Shown: positions 9,800 through 18,909 of the stretch, in pieces
Layout: the number at the start of each line of letters is the position of its first letter
Numbering within the stretch: the first letter of the stretch is position 1
Position numbers and translations under genes: made by a program
From: Zetaproteobacteria bacterium CG1_02_55_237
Lineage (GTDB): Bacteria; Pseudomonadota; Zetaproteobacteria; Mariprofundales; Mariprofundaceae
Direction of reading: 5' to 3'
Assembly (NCBI GenBank): GCA_001871195.1
Contig: MNXA01000053.1
Span: 1 to 64,000 of the forward strand
Length of the DNA: 64,000 nt
The notes under the pieces: model-generated
The model's input: the letters and a program-made list of their open reading frames with translations, nothing else
The model's database searches: none
What the model was told of the DNA's origin: nothing

Positions 9800-11077
9800 A
9801 TGGTGCAGGAAACCAAACGCGGACTATGGTCGTGGGCCTTCTACGACTGGGCCAACTCGGCTTTTGCCACAACAGTGATGGCCGGTTTTTTTCCGGTTTT
9901 CTTCAAGCATTACTGGGCTTCGGGTATGGCGGCAAGCGAAAGTACGTTCTGGCTTGGCATGGCCAATGGTGCCTCCGGCCTGATTGTGGCTCTGATTGCG
10001 CCCCTGCTGGGTGCAGTGGCTGATCGGGGAGGGCTAAAGAAGGGGCTGCTGGTTTTCTTCACCCTGCTGGGTGTGGTGATGACCGGCGGCCTGTATCTGG
10101 TCGGGGAGGGGATGTGGCAGTGGGCGGCCACACTTTATCTGCTGGCCGGCATTGGCTTTTCAGCCGGCAATGTATTTTACGATGCCTTGTTGCCGGAGGT
10201 CTCTACAAAGCAGCACCTCGACCGGAACTCAGCCCTCGGTTATGGCCTGGGTTATCTTGGTGGCGGCCTGCTCTTTGCCGGCAATGTGGTGGCAACCCTG
10301 CATCCCGAGTGGTTTCATTTGTCCGGCGCCGAGCAGGCGATGCGCCTGTCCTTTGCCAGCGTTGCCCTCTGGTGGCTGTTGTTCACGATCCCCCTGATGC
10401 TCTGGGTGAAGGAGGATAAGCCGGACCTGCGATTGACCATCGGTCCTGTGCTGCGCGACGGCATGCGCCAGTTCATGGCCACATTCAGACATATCCGCAG
10501 CCTGCGCACGGTGTGGATGTTCCTCATCGCCTACTGGCTGTATATCGATGGCGTGGGCACCATCGCCCGTATGGCGCTGGATTACGGTATGGCGCTGGGT
10601 TTTGACACCAGTGTGCTGATTTCGGCCCTCCTCATTACCCAGTTTGTCGCCTTTCCGGCCGCCGTGCTGTTCGGGCGCATTGGCGAGCGTTACGGAGCGC
10701 GCTCCGGCATCCTGATCGGCATCGCCATTTATGCAGTCCTTTGCGTGTGGAGCATGTTCATGCGCGAGGCACACGATTTCTACTGGCTGGCAGGGGTTTC
10801 CGGCCTGGTGATGGGCGGCGTGCAATCGCTTAGCCGTTCACTTTTTGCAACCTTGATTCCGCACGGCCAGGCAGGTGAATTTTTCGGTTTTTATAATATG
10901 ATGGGTAAATTCGCTGCCATCCTCGGGCCACTGTTGATGGGCCTGGTCAGCCTTGTGACGGGCAGCAATCGATTAAGCGTACTGGCCGTGTTGCTGCTGT
11001 TCGTGGCCGGTGGAGCAATATTACTGCGCGTGCGGATCACGGCACCGGACGGAAGGGAGAAGCTGCATGAATCATGA
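9800..11077 (+). CDS. UMF1/Atg22-like MFS permease
   Basis: Predicted 425-residue inner-membrane transporter with about 12 hydrophobic segments. The N-terminal [17 protein letters not shown] motif is typical of the UMF1 (Atg22-like) branch of the major facilitator superfamily. The substrate of bacterial members is generally unknown; amino-acid efflux is known for yeast Atg22. The open frame starts at 9686, but the conserved N-terminus begins at ATG 9800; the ribosome site there is weak. The stop overlaps the next gene's start, pointing to co-expression with a ferredoxin. Confidence 0.85.
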   Translation: MVQETKRGLWSWAFYDWANSAFATTVMAGFFPVFFKHYWASGMAASESTFWLGMANGASGLIVALIAPLLGAVADRGGLKKGLLVFFTLLGVVMTGGLYLVGEGMWQWAATLYLLAGIGFSAGNVFYDALLPEVSTKQHLDRNSALGYGLGYLGGGLLFAGNVVATLHPEWFHLSGAEQAMRLSFASVALWWLLFTIPLMLWVKEDKPDLRLTIGPVLRDGMRQFMATFRHIRSLRTVWMFLIAYWLYIDGVGTIARMALDYGMALGFDTSVLISALLITQFVAFPAAVLFGRIGERYGARSGILIGIAIYAVLCVWSMFMREAHDFYWLAGVSGLVMGGVQSLSRSLFATLIPHGQAGEFFGFYNMMGKFAAILGPLLMGLVSLVTGSNRLSVLAVLLLFVAGGAILLRVRITAPDGREKLHES

Positions 11078-11444
11078 ACAACTGAATTTGGTGGCGCGTA
11101 ATCTTGGCGTTGGTGATATGCAGCGCCATATATTCCTGTGCTGTGATCAAAGAAAACCCAAATGTTCGAGCCGGGTGAAAAGTCTGGAGTCCTGGGAGTA
11201 TTTGAAGGCGCGTCTGAATGAACTGGGCCTAAGCGGCAAAGGCGGCGTTTATCGCACCAAGGCCAACTGTCTGCAGGTGTGCATGCGAGGTCCAATCGCT
11301 GTCGTTTATCCGGAAGGGGTGTGGTATGCCGGCTGCACACCGGAGGTGCTGGAGAAAATTATCCAGCAGCACCTGATTGGTGGCGAGCCGGTTGCCGAGT
11401 TCGTATTTATGACCCATCCGCTTTCAGACGAAGCCAGGGATTAG
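11067..11444 (+). CDS. Thioredoxin-fold [2Fe-2S] ferredoxin
   Basis: Predicted 125 residues. The cysteine pattern ([11 protein letters not shown], then [10 protein letters not shown]) is that of thioredoxin-like [2Fe-2S] ferredoxins, the (2Fe-2S)-ferredoxin family related to the NuoE C-terminal domain. It would carry electrons in the cytoplasm; the partner is unknown. I chose ATG 11067 because GGAAGGGAG ends about eight bases upstream; ATG 11074 is an alternative. The gene overlaps the end of the permease gene by 11 bases. Confidence 0.85.
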   Translation: MNHEQLNLVARNLGVGDMQRHIFLCCDQRKPKCSSRVKSLESWEYLKARLNELGLSGKGGVYRTKANCLQVCMRGPIAVVYPEGVWYAGCTPEVLEKIIQQHLIGGEPVAEFVFMTHPLSDEARD

Positions 11445-11497
11445 CAGGAAGTCTTGATCAAGGACTTGGCGATCAGCCGCCCTGACCATTTGATTCC

Positions 11498-11860
11498 TTA
11501 GTCTTTTTTGTCTGCAGTGCTGCCATCGTCAAAGCCGAAGCGTTTGAGGCTTTTTACCCGACCGGACTCGTTGTAGATGATTTCCACGCGGTGCTGGTAT
11601 TTCTCCCCGGTGTCGGGATTGTTGTAATCCTCCATGTAAATGGCGCGATTGGGGTGCAGGTCATCTTTGAGGACCGGTGTGCCAATCAGTGACTCAACCT
11701 GAAAACGGCTGTCGCCGACCTGAACATCAGCGAGTTTTTCCGCCTTGAGCACATTGCCTTGTTGGGTAACAAATTTCATGCATGCCGACAGCGGCAGCAG
11801 CAATGCAATGGCCGTAACGCTCAGTAGTTTAATGCTGATTATGGGGAACGAACGATTCAT
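11498..11860 (-). CDS. bamE: Outer membrane assembly lipoprotein BamE (SmpA/OmlA)
   Basis: Predicted 120-residue lipoprotein with signal peptide and lipobox LSAC (Cys27). The SmpA/OmlA fold follows (VQVGDSRFQVESLIGTPVL). BamE is an accessory subunit of the BAM machine that inserts beta-barrel proteins in the outer membrane. The start overlaps the hldD stop by four bases, so it is the last gene of a hldD operon, an unusual partner for bamE. Confidence 0.88.
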   Translation of the reverse strand: MNRSFPIISIKLLSVTAIALLLPLSACMKFVTQQGNVLKAEKLADVQVGDSRFQVESLIGTPVLKDDLHPNRAIYMEDYNNPDTGEKYQHRVEIIYNESGRVKSLKRFGFDDGSTADKKD

Positions 11861-12804
11861 GCAATGGCCTCGACGGGTTCATTAAGATTTTTCTCCAGCA
11901 GGCTGATGTACTCGGCCATACCATCCTCCAGCGACCATTGCGGCTCCCAGCCGAGCAGGTCACGGGTGGCTCCCATTTCCGCTTCGGTGTGGTTCTGGTA
12001 GAAAGAATAGGGATTGTCGATGAAGTCGACATCCAACTTCTGGTTCAACAGCGTTTCAAGATTCTGCACGATATCATTAAAGCAGCGTGCTTTGCCGGAA
12101 CCGACATTGCAAACACCTGAACGCGGCGCTTCGAGCGCAGCCAGATTGGCGGCAATAACATCACGGATATAAACGAAATCCCGTTGCTGTTCGCCATGCT
12201 TGAACAGGCGAGGTTGCTTGCCGGCTTTGATCTGATTGTATAACTGCAGAATCATCGAGGCTGTCCTGCCTTTGTGTGCTTCGCCAGGACCGTAAACATT
12301 GAAATAACGCAGGCCGATGACGACGGACGGATGCCTGTCGTACCAGCGCTGTGCAATGCGATCCATTGAGAGTTTGGAGAAACCATAGATATTGGCTGCC
12401 TCCTCCTGTCCACCAACCGTATTGGGGGCCGGAGCGTTGCCGTAGGTGGCGGCTGAGGATGCATAAATCATGCGTGTGCCTGAGAAACAGCTTGCTTCCA
12501 GCATGGCAGCAAAGGCGTTGGTATTAATCTCCAGCATGCGCTGTTGATCGAGCACCGTGGTATCGGAAATAGCCCCCTGATGCAGGATGGCGGAAAATGC
12601 GCCATCGGCAATTTCATCAAGCAAGGAGCCGGCGCTGATGCAGCCGGCGCGCACCTCGCAATCCACATGCAACAGATTTTTCCAGTCACCGAAGCTGAAA
12701 TCGTCCAGCACGACAACATCAATTCCCGGTCGTTTAACCAGAGCAGCAGCCAGATTGGCGCCGATAAAGCCGGCTCCGCCGGTAATCAGTATACGTTCGT
12801 TCAT
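11857..12804 (-). CDS. hldD: ADP-L-glycero-D-manno-heptose 6-epimerase
   Basis: HldD (RfaD), 315 residues, makes the final ADP-heptose isomer for the LPS inner core. The N-terminal Rossmann motif TGGAGFIGAN and the short-chain dehydrogenase Tyr-x3-Lys (IYGFSK) are visible, along with FSFGDWKNL near the N-terminus that is typical of HldD rather than GalE. An upstream open extension to 12915 overlaps the preceding gene and lacks similarity. ATG 12804 overlaps that gene's stop (ATGA). Other steps of the pathway are encoded at 25997-26485 and 28241-28834. Confidence 0.92.
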   Translation of the reverse strand: MNERILITGGAGFIGANLAAALVKRPGIDVVVLDDFSFGDWKNLLHVDCEVRAGCISAGSLLDEIADGAFSAILHQGAISDTTVLDQQRMLEINTNAFAAMLEASCFSGTRMIYASSAATYGNAPAPNTVGGQEEAANIYGFSKLSMDRIAQRWYDRHPSVVIGLRYFNVYGPGEAHKGRTASMILQLYNQIKAGKQPRLFKHGEQQRDFVYIRDVIAANLAALEAPRSGVCNVGSGKARCFNDIVQNLETLLNQKLDVDFIDNPYSFYQNHTEAEMGATRDLLGWEPQWSLEDGMAEYISLLEKNLNEPVEAIA

Positions 12805-13220
12805 TGGTCTTCCTGTGTTGATTCGCTTCGCCATCCGGCTTGTAGCCCGGCGAGGGCACGGCTGGTGGCGGCATTGCAGATGGTATAGCCCATATGGGTG
12901 TTGATGCGTTCGCACAATTCTTCGGCTGGAAGATTCAGCGCATCCTGCTCGCCTAGTCCTGCTTCAACCATCAGACGAGCCATCCAGCTACCAAGGCCGG
13001 AAAAGCGTGAGATGCGCACAATGGCAATCAGTTCGCGGCAACGATCCGGCGTGAACTGATTTCCACTGGACAGAGCCAGCTCATCAGCATCCGCTTCAGC
13101 CAGGCTGTCGAGCGGGCGGCACAGTAGCTTGAGAATCACCCATTCACTCTCGGAGGTGAATGGCTTGTCTTCGTGCAGCGGGAAGGTGCCTGGCAGGGAT
13201 TTCAGTAAAGCTGTCATCAA
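12801..13220 (-). CDS. Small protein with helix-hairpin-helix-like C-terminus
   Basis: Predicted 139 residues, soluble, no signal peptide. The C-terminal half (SGLGSWMARLMVEAGL, then LPAEELCERINTHMGY and NAATSRALAGLQ) has the glycine-turn and two-helix look of HhH domains such as DUF4332 or Cdd1-like proteins. It precedes hldD with a four-base overlap, so it is co-translated with it. No reason for that link is known to me. Confidence 0.65.
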   Translation of the reverse strand: MMTALLKSLPGTFPLHEDKPFTSESEWVILKLLCRPLDSLAEADADELALSSGNQFTPDRCRELIAIVRISRFSGLGSWMARLMVEAGLGEQDALNLPAEELCERINTHMGYTICNAATSRALAGLQAGWRSESTQEDQ

Positions 13221-13229
13221 GTGTTGTCC

Positions 13230-13544
13230 TTAGTCCACATAGGCCGTCGGGCCGGTGATATAGGCGCCTTTCAGGCCCCATTTCAGTATCTTGGCCAGCA
13301 TACGGTTGGAGCCGACAAGATTGGCGTTGCGCAGTCGTGCACCGCGCATGTCGGCATCGTACAGATTGGCATTGGAGAGGTCTGCGCCGCGTAAGTCGGC
13401 TTTGCGCAAATCACTACCGGAAAGGTTGGCCCCCTTCAGCTGTGCCTTGCTCAGATCCTGGCCGGAAAGATTGATGCCGGACAGATTCTGCCCTGCCAGA
13501 CTGCGTCCTTCCCTGACCGCTAAAACAACTTCCTTGGCATCCAT
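13230..13544 (-). CDS. Pentapeptide repeat protein
   Basis: Predicted 104 residues. Residues about 17-80 are a run of A(D/N)LxG-type pentapeptides (LSGINLSGQDLSKAQLKGAN and so on), which fold as a right-handed square beta-helix. Such short proteins have no common biochemical role. The frame stays open to 14183, but that part is antisense to the next gene and its own start region. ATG 13544 has an AAGGAGGG ribosome site. A 9-base gap to the downstream gene suggests it heads the small hldD operon. Confidence 0.85.
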   Translation of the reverse strand: MDAKEVVLAVREGRSLAGQNLSGINLSGQDLSKAQLKGANLSGSDLRKADLRGADLSNANLYDADMRGARLRNANLVGSNRMLAKILKWGLKGAYITGPTAYVD

Positions 13545-13793
13545 CCTACCCTCCTTGTCGTGCATCAAGCGCAACAACTGCGCGCCATGCCCCGTATCAG
13601 TTTCGATGTCACGGATGGTACGATGCCAAGGTAATATCGCAAGTGCTTTGCCGCTAAAGGTATTACCTGGAGAAACAAATGTTGCAGGGATAAACGATTG
13701 TAAGAGCATCTGAGCCTCAGATGATTTTCGTGCTCGCCACTGATATCCTGAAGCCATAGCCTGTCGACTGCCAGTCAAAGTCATGGAGTAAAC

Positions 13794-14432
13794 GTGAACG
13801 TTGATCTTCTTACACCCGGACACCCCGAATGGGATGTCACCACAGCCAATATTGCCAAGGTGTACCGCAGGGCCTATGGCGCACGCCTGACCTCGTTTAT
13901 GCCTCAATTTCTCAAGGTGGCAGGAGACGATGGCGCCTTCAGAGCCGCGGTGGGCATGCGCCATGCCGGCGAGCATAAGCTTTTCCTTGAAATCTATCTG
14001 GATGAGCCGATTGAGCAGGCCATTGCAGCGAGAACCAATAAAGCAGTGGATCGTGAAGGTATTCTCGAAATCGGCAATCTGGCGGAATCCAGGCCCGGTG
14101 ATGCCAGACTGGGGATCATCGCCAGCACCATGTATCTGCACACACTGGGCTATCGCTGGGTTGTGTTTACCGCTGTGCCGCAATTACTTAATGCATTCAA
14201 GCGACTGGGTATCGAACCGATTGAAATCGTTGCTGCCGATCCAGAGCGTTTGAACGAAGAGCAACGCGCAGTCTGGGGCAGCTACTATGCAGAGCGGCCG
14301 ATGGTCTGTTTCGCTGAAATCGCGCGCGGCTTTGCCAGCCTGAGGGATTTTGACAAAACATGGCTGGATGCCAAGCGACTGGCGGATAAAGAACTGGCGA
14401 TTAAACTGGGCTCGTTTGCGAGGGGCACCTGA
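13794..14432 (+). CDS. Thermostable hemolysin family protein
   Basis: Predicted 212 residues, without signal peptide. It matches the T_hemolysin family (PF12261) known from Vibrio delta-TH: LFLEIYLDEPIEQAI followed by ILEIGNLAE and an acyltransferase-like core (STMYLHTLGYRWVVFTAV). The fold resembles GNAT/LuxI-type acyltransferases, so an enzymatic role is more likely than lysis. The start is GTG 13794 with TGGAG ahead of it. It lies upstream of the arsS group, but a separate promoter sits between them. Confidence 0.8.
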   Translation: MNVDLLTPGHPEWDVTTANIAKVYRRAYGARLTSFMPQFLKVAGDDGAFRAAVGMRHAGEHKLFLEIYLDEPIEQAIAARTNKAVDREGILEIGNLAESRPGDARLGIIASTMYLHTLGYRWVVFTAVPQLLNAFKRLGIEPIEIVAADPERLNEEQRAVWGSYYAERPMVCFAEIARGFASLRDFDKTWLDAKRLADKELAIKLGSFARGT

Positions 14433-14463
14433 ATCGCCTTTCCAAACCCTGTTTCTTTGCGGG

Positions 14464-14492
14464 TTGATGGGAACTTTATTTTTCACTGTAAT
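14464..14492 (+). promoter_or_regulatory. Predicted sigma-70 promoter of the arsS operon
   Basis: TTGATG (14464-14469), 17-base spacer, TGTAAT (14487-14492). It falls in the gap between the hemolysin-like gene and arsS, giving a leader of about 50 bases. No ArsR-type inverted repeat is evident nearby. Confidence 0.5.
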
Positions 14493-14550
14493 GAAATCGA
14501 TTTTGCAGCGACCTATGATCTGCTTTAAATCCTGAACAGGGGAGCTGTGC

Positions 14551-15522
14551 ATGCATGCAACATTGCCATTACTGCAATCGACTGATTTTCCACCGCTTGA
14601 GAGGGGTGAGCTGGAGACCTTGCAGGTCAATCTCGGTTACCTGTGCAATCAGACCTGCCTGCACTGTCATGTAAATGCAGGGCCGCGCCGCAAAGAGGTG
14701 ATGGACGAAGCTACGGTAAAAACCGTGCTCGACTATCTGATTGCGGGAAATATCCAAACCCTTGATCTGACAGGTGGCGCGCCGGAGATGAATCCGCATT
14801 TCCGCCATCTGGTGAGGGAAGCGCGGGCGCTGGGTATCCGCGTGATTGATCGCTGCAACCTGACCATCCTCGAAGAGGAAGGTCATGAGGACACGGCGGC
14901 CTTCCTGGCCGCACAGGGCGTTGAAGTTGTCGCCTCGCTGCCGTGCTATCAGAGCGACAATGTCGATGCGCAGCGCGGCAAGGGAACGTTCGATACCAGC
15001 ATCCAGGCGCTCAAACGGCTGAACGCGTTGGGCTACGGCATCGAGGGTTCGGGGCTGATTCTGACACTGGTGTACAACCCGCAGGGGCCGAGCCTGCCGC
15101 CCTCGCAGTTGGAGCTGGAGGCAGCCTACAAGCGCGAGCTGCGCATCCGTCACGGTATCGAGTTTTCCCGTCTGTTTACCATCACCAACATGCCTATCCA
15201 GCGATTCGGAAGCACACTGATTTCACGTGGAGAATTCGCCAGTTACATGCAGTTTCTTAAAGAAGCTTATAGCGAGGATAACCTGCCGGGGGTGATGTGC
15301 AGAAGCCTGATCAGCATCGACTGGCAGGGCTATGTCTACGACTGCGATTTCAATCAGATGCTGAATCTTCCGATGCTCGGGGAGGGCGGCAAACGAGCCC
15401 ATCTGCGTGAGCTGATGCATCAGGATATTACCGGTCGGGCAATCGTCGTGATGGACCATTGCTACGGCTGCACGGCTGGGCAGGGCTCCAGCTGCGGCGG
15501 CTCGCTGGAGTCCGTTTCGTGA
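14551..15522 (+). CDS. arsS: Arsenosugar biosynthesis radical SAM protein ArsS
   Basis: Predicted 323 residues. The radical-SAM [4Fe-4S] motif CNQTCLHC lies near residues 32-39. The C-terminal DUF3641-type domain ends with the Cys-rich HCYGCTAGQGSSCGG that characterises ArsS. ArsS joins a 5'-deoxyadenosyl group to dimethylated arsenic on the way to arsenosugars, so it should use the product of ArsM, which is encoded convergently at 17829-18881. GGGGAG precedes the ATG. The stop overlaps the start of the HD-GYP gene (GTGA). Confidence 0.92.
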   Translation: MHATLPLLQSTDFPPLERGELETLQVNLGYLCNQTCLHCHVNAGPRRKEVMDEATVKTVLDYLIAGNIQTLDLTGGAPEMNPHFRHLVREARALGIRVIDRCNLTILEEEGHEDTAAFLAAQGVEVVASLPCYQSDNVDAQRGKGTFDTSIQALKRLNALGYGIEGSGLILTLVYNPQGPSLPPSQLELEAAYKRELRIRHGIEFSRLFTITNMPIQRFGSTLISRGEFASYMQFLKEAYSEDNLPGVMCRSLISIDWQGYVYDCDFNQMLNLPMLGEGGKRAHLRELMHQDITGRAIVVMDHCYGCTAGQGSSCGGSLESVS

Positions 15523-16391
15523 GCGTCGCGGACAAAGCCATGCAGCATGTCGAGGACCTGCTCAAATCCCTGTTCGTCATGGCCTCGATGGTTGAGGCGC
15601 GCGATCCCTATACCGGTGGTCACCTGTGGCGGGTTTCGCAGTTTGCGCGTCTGCTGGCCGAGGCCGTCGGTCTGCCGGGCGATGAGGTAGCGCGCATCTC
15701 GGTCGGTGGCTTTCTGCACGACCTGGGCAAGATCGGTATTCCCGATGCCGTGCTGCGCAAGCCGGGCAGGCTCGATGATGAGGAATTCAACGTGATTCGC
15801 ACCCATCCGCAGGTGGGTGAGCGACTGCTTGAAGGCCATCCGCTTTCGGGTCTGGTGCGTGCCGCCGTGCTGTCGCATCACGAAACCCCGTCGGGAACCG
15901 GTTATCCGCAGGCTCTGGTGGGCGATGCCATCGCGCCCGAGGCGCGCATTGTCGGTATCTGCGACGCCTTCGATGCGATGACCAGCAATCGCCCGTACCG
16001 GCGTGGCATGCCGGTGGAAAAGGCCTACGCCATCATCGAGGAGGCGCTTGGCAGGCAGTTCGACCGCGAATACGGGGAGGCCTTCCTGCGCCTGGGCCGC
16101 GAAGGGGCACTGGACCATATCGTCGGCAACAGCGAGGAGGGGATTCCGGTTCAGGAGTGCCCAATCTGCGGCCCGACCATCGTAGTTTCGCGCCATCACA
16201 AGGATGGTGACCATCTTTACTGCCGTAACTGCGGCGGCGAATCGAAGCTCGAGCGCCATGACGGGGTTATCCGTGTGCAACCCACCGGGCGCAGCGGTAC
16301 GCCCGCTGACCTGGAACCGGAGGTCGATCTGGACGTGATCGGCGAACTGGTCGGCAGCGCGGCAAAACATCTCAAGGTCGAGCAGGTCTGA
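15519..16391 (+). CDS. HD-GYP domain phosphohydrolase with C-terminal zinc ribbon
   Basis: Predicted 290 residues. The HD-GYP fingerprint is complete: HDLGKIGIPD, HHETPSGTGYP and DAFDAMTSNRPYR. This is the core of cyclic-di-GMP phosphodiesterases. It has no receiver or PAS domain in front. A putative zinc ribbon (CPICG ... CRNCGG) and a short acidic tail follow. GTG 15519 overlaps the arsS stop by four bases, which implies translational coupling; the open frame further upstream is inside arsS. HD-GYP proteins are normally second-messenger enzymes, so its place in an arsenic operon is unusual. Confidence 0.85.
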   Translation: MSVADKAMQHVEDLLKSLFVMASMVEARDPYTGGHLWRVSQFARLLAEAVGLPGDEVARISVGGFLHDLGKIGIPDAVLRKPGRLDDEEFNVIRTHPQVGERLLEGHPLSGLVRAAVLSHHETPSGTGYPQALVGDAIAPEARIVGICDAFDAMTSNRPYRRGMPVEKAYAIIEEALGRQFDREYGEAFLRLGREGALDHIVGNSEEGIPVQECPICGPTIVVSRHHKDGDHLYCRNCGGESKLERHDGVIRVQPTGRSGTPADLEPEVDLDVIGELVGSAAKHLKVEQV

Positions 16392-16410
16392 TTCAGGCAA
16401 GGAGAACAGC

Positions 16411-17061
16411 ATGTCGTTACGAGAAGAGATCGAAAAGCTCAATCAGCAGTTTATGGGCATGGTGTCCGCCGAGGTGGCCGAGACGATGGGTGCAGCGGCA
16501 GCCGAGTTGAAGCAATCGGGCATCGATCAGCGGGCGCTGAAGGTTGGGGATAGGGCTCCCGATTTCAATCTGCCGGAGCTGGCAGGGGGAAAGTTGTCGC
16601 TCACAGGTCTGCTTGCCGACGGATCAGTCGTCATATCATTTTACCGCGGTGCCTGGTGCCCGTACTGCAATCTGGAGATGCAGGCCCTACAAGCCGCACT
16701 GCCGGCCATCGAGGCGGCAGGTGGCCGGTTGATTGCCATCGCCCCTGAAACCGCAGCTTACGCTGGAGAAATACGTGACAAGGGCAATCTGACCTTCCCG
16801 CTATTGCAGGATAAGGACAACGCCGTATCGCGCCGCTACGGGCTGGTATTCACGTTGCCTGAGACATTGCGCCCCATCTACGAAGCCTTCGGCATTGATC
16901 TGGCCGACAGTCAGGACAACGATGCTTTCGAGCTCCCCATGCCCGCCACCTACATCGTCGGCACCGATGGCATCATCGCGCATGCCTTCGTGGATGCCGA
17001 CTACACCAAGCGCATGGAACCCGCCGATATCGTCGAGGCGTTACAAGGCTTTTCTAGCTAG
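16411..17061 (+). CDS. Peroxiredoxin-like (AhpC/TSA) protein
   Basis: Predicted 216 residues, cytoplasmic. A thioredoxin-fold AhpC/TSA domain spans about residues 45-210 (GDRAPDFNLPEL), with active-site YRGAWCPYCNLEM, a CxxC arrangement like that of peroxiredoxin-like reductases. An N-terminal helical part precedes it. Start ATG 16411 follows AAGGAGA, 19 bases after the HD-GYP gene, so it is the third gene of the arsS operon. It may protect against oxidants or reduce thiol-arsenic adducts; the second is inference. Confidence 0.85.
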   Translation: MSLREEIEKLNQQFMGMVSAEVAETMGAAAAELKQSGIDQRALKVGDRAPDFNLPELAGGKLSLTGLLADGSVVISFYRGAWCPYCNLEMQALQAALPAIEAAGGRLIAIAPETAAYAGEIRDKGNLTFPLLQDKDNAVSRRYGLVFTLPETLRPIYEAFGIDLADSQDNDAFELPMPATYIVGTDGIIAHAFVDADYTKRMEPADIVEALQGFSS

Positions 17062-17089
17062 AGGCAAGGAATATTACAGTTTGGCACCT

Positions 17090-17791
17090 TTACCATATTC
17101 CGGGAATCAGGCGGAAGCGCACGCGGGTGCAGTAGTCGGTGTAGCCGTCCAATTCGGCGTGCAGGGTCTTTTCCTCGAAGGGGATGCGGAAGAGCAGGGA
17201 ACTGCAGATCAGCAATCCGGGCAGCAGCATCCACCACGAGCCGAGGCCCAGCGGCAGGCAGAGCACGTAGACCACGAATCCGCTATACATCGGATGGCGA
17301 ACAACCGCATAGGGGCCGGTGTCGATCACGCTATGGCCGCGATCCTTTTGCACCTCGATGGTCGGCGAGGCAAAGCTGTTCACCTGCATAACCCTGAAAA
17401 TCAGCCACATCGAGGCGGCCACAACAAGCAGTCCCGCAAGCTCCAGCGGTATTGGAACATCTGACCAGCCGTAGCGCACCGCATCCAGCCCCGGAATCAG
17501 CAGGTAGGAGAAGAACAGCAGGATGAACACCACCATGAACAACTGATCGCGCCCGTGCATGCCGGATTTGAAGAACTGCGTGCGGCTTTTTAAGAGCGCC
17601 GGATCGTGGTGCCACATCCACACGGTCATCAGCAGGGAGCATCCGAACTGCATCACGAGATAGGCCCAGCCTTCCATCCACAGCAGCGTGCCGGCCGTGC
17701 CGAAAAGGCAAAGCCCCATCAGCCCGAATGAAACGACGAAGTGGGAGGCCAGTGCGGCAACAGAGATGTCTGCGGATTTGGCTACGCTCAT
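17090..17791 (-). CDS. Membrane methyltransferase of the ICMT/PEMT type
   Basis: Predicted 233 residues with about five hydrophobic segments. The C-terminal part (GPYAVVRHPMYSGF, then RIPFEEKTL) carries the phospholipid/isoprenylcysteine methyltransferase signature that binds S-adenosylmethionine at the membrane. Substrate unknown. It follows arsM on the same strand by 37 bases, so another SAM-dependent methyl transfer may be tied to the arsenic pathway, but co-localisation is the only evidence. Confidence 0.75.
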   Translation of the reverse strand: MSVAKSADISVAALASHFVVSFGLMGLCLFGTAGTLLWMEGWAYLVMQFGCSLLMTVWMWHHDPALLKSRTQFFKSGMHGRDQLFMVVFILLFFSYLLIPGLDAVRYGWSDVPIPLELAGLLVVAASMWLIFRVMQVNSFASPTIEVQKDRGHSVIDTGPYAVVRHPMYSGFVVYVLCLPLGLGSWWMLLPGLLICSSLLFRIPFEEKTLHAELDGYTDYCTRVRFRLIPGIW

Positions 17792-17828
17792 ACTCCGAGT
17801 ATAGTCGAAACGGCCTGCGCTCAGTTAG

Positions 17829-18881
17829 CTAGCAGCAGGAAGTGGCGGGTGTTTCGGGTTTGGCTGCCGGGCCGGAGTTGCGCATGAAGGGGCCGAAGTG
17901 ATTGGAGCGGTCGCCGCCGACCGTGAAGTGATCGGCAAAGCGCGTTTCTCCCACCATCGCGGCGGTGTTACCGCACACCGGCATTGATTTTCCGGTATGA
18001 AAACGGTGGTGATCATCCAGATCGAAGTGATGCGGATGGTTGGCAATCGTGCCCTTATAGGTGGCCGTCTGGCCGAAGTCCTCGCAGATGTCTTCGAGTG
18101 AGGCGAGCTTGAAGGCGCGCACGGTGATGGATGTGAAGTTGGCAAAACCGATGCGGGCTTCCAGCTCCGGATTATCAATGGTCACCACGGCCTCGGAGGT
18201 GACGCGGTAGTCCGGGCAGCCGACGTCGGCCAATAGTCGCCTGAAATCCTCGATATACATCGCACCACCCAGGCATTCGCCATACAGCACCGGGTCATTC
18301 TTCAAGGCCTCGGGGATGCGCCGGTCGGCGAAGATATCCGAGAAATAAAGCTCGCCGCCGGGTTTCAGTACGCGGAAGATTTCGCGGAACACGCTGGGCT
18401 TGTCCGGCGAGAGGTTGATGACGCAGTTGGAGATCACAATGTCCACCGAATCGTCGGCGATATCCATGCCCTGCAGGTCCTCGATGAAGCCCTGACGGAA
18501 TTCGACGTTGGCCTTGTTGTAGCCGAAGGCCTCGGTGTGGTGGCTGATGTGCTTGCGCGCGGTTTCCAGCTGCTCGTCGGTCATATCCACGCCGATGACA
18601 TGCCCGGATTTTCCGACCAGCTTGGAGAGGATATAGGCATCGCGGCCTGTGCCGCAGCCGAGGTCGAGCACGGTCTTTCCTTCCAGGAGGGGCGGAATGG
18701 GGGAGCCGCAGCCATAAAAACGGTCGGTGATTTCGTGGTGAATCAGTTTGAGCGCCTCCCTGACCTCGGGCGGTACGGAATCACTGTCGCAGCAGCAGGC
18801 ATTGGTCTGCAGATCGTCCGAATGGCCCAATACCTTGCCGTAATACGCTTGCAGGTTCTCGTGGGTCTGTGTCTTCGTCAT
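17829..18881 (-). CDS. arsM: Arsenite S-adenosylmethionine methyltransferase
   Basis: ArsM, 350 residues. SAM-binding motif [11 protein letters not shown] lies near residue 80. Conserved cysteines that bind trivalent arsenic are visible: the N-terminal ACCCDS cluster, [19 protein letters not shown] and YGECLGG. The C-terminus ends in SCC. ArsM makes mono-, di- and trimethylated arsenic. ATG 18881 has a good AAGGAGA site; the open frame above it runs into the aquaporin gene. It is the downstream partner of the aquaporin gene, and its dimethylarsenic product would feed ArsS. Confidence 0.93.
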   Translation of the reverse strand: MTKTQTHENLQAYYGKVLGHSDDLQTNACCCDSDSVPPEVREALKLIHHEITDRFYGCGSPIPPLLEGKTVLDLGCGTGRDAYILSKLVGKSGHVIGVDMTDEQLETARKHISHHTEAFGYNKANVEFRQGFIEDLQGMDIADDSVDIVISNCVINLSPDKPSVFREIFRVLKPGGELYFSDIFADRRIPEALKNDPVLYGECLGGAMYIEDFRRLLADVGCPDYRVTSEAVVTIDNPELEARIGFANFTSITVRAFKLASLEDICEDFGQTATYKGTIANHPHHFDLDDHHRFHTGKSMPVCGNTAAMVGETRFADHFTVGGDRSNHFGPFMRNSGPAAKPETPATSCC

Positions 18882-18909
18882 GCCTGTCTCCTTGTTCTGT
18901 TCATTTTTA

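Noticed and set aside
11445-11497. Possible terminator between the ferredoxin gene and bamE
   Set aside because: Only a short palindrome (CTTGATCAAG) and a T-run that do not combine into a normal terminator hairpin.
13545-14183. Upstream extension of the pentapeptide repeat protein
   Set aside because: It is antisense to the hemolysin-like gene; the ATG at 13544 has AAGGAGGG.
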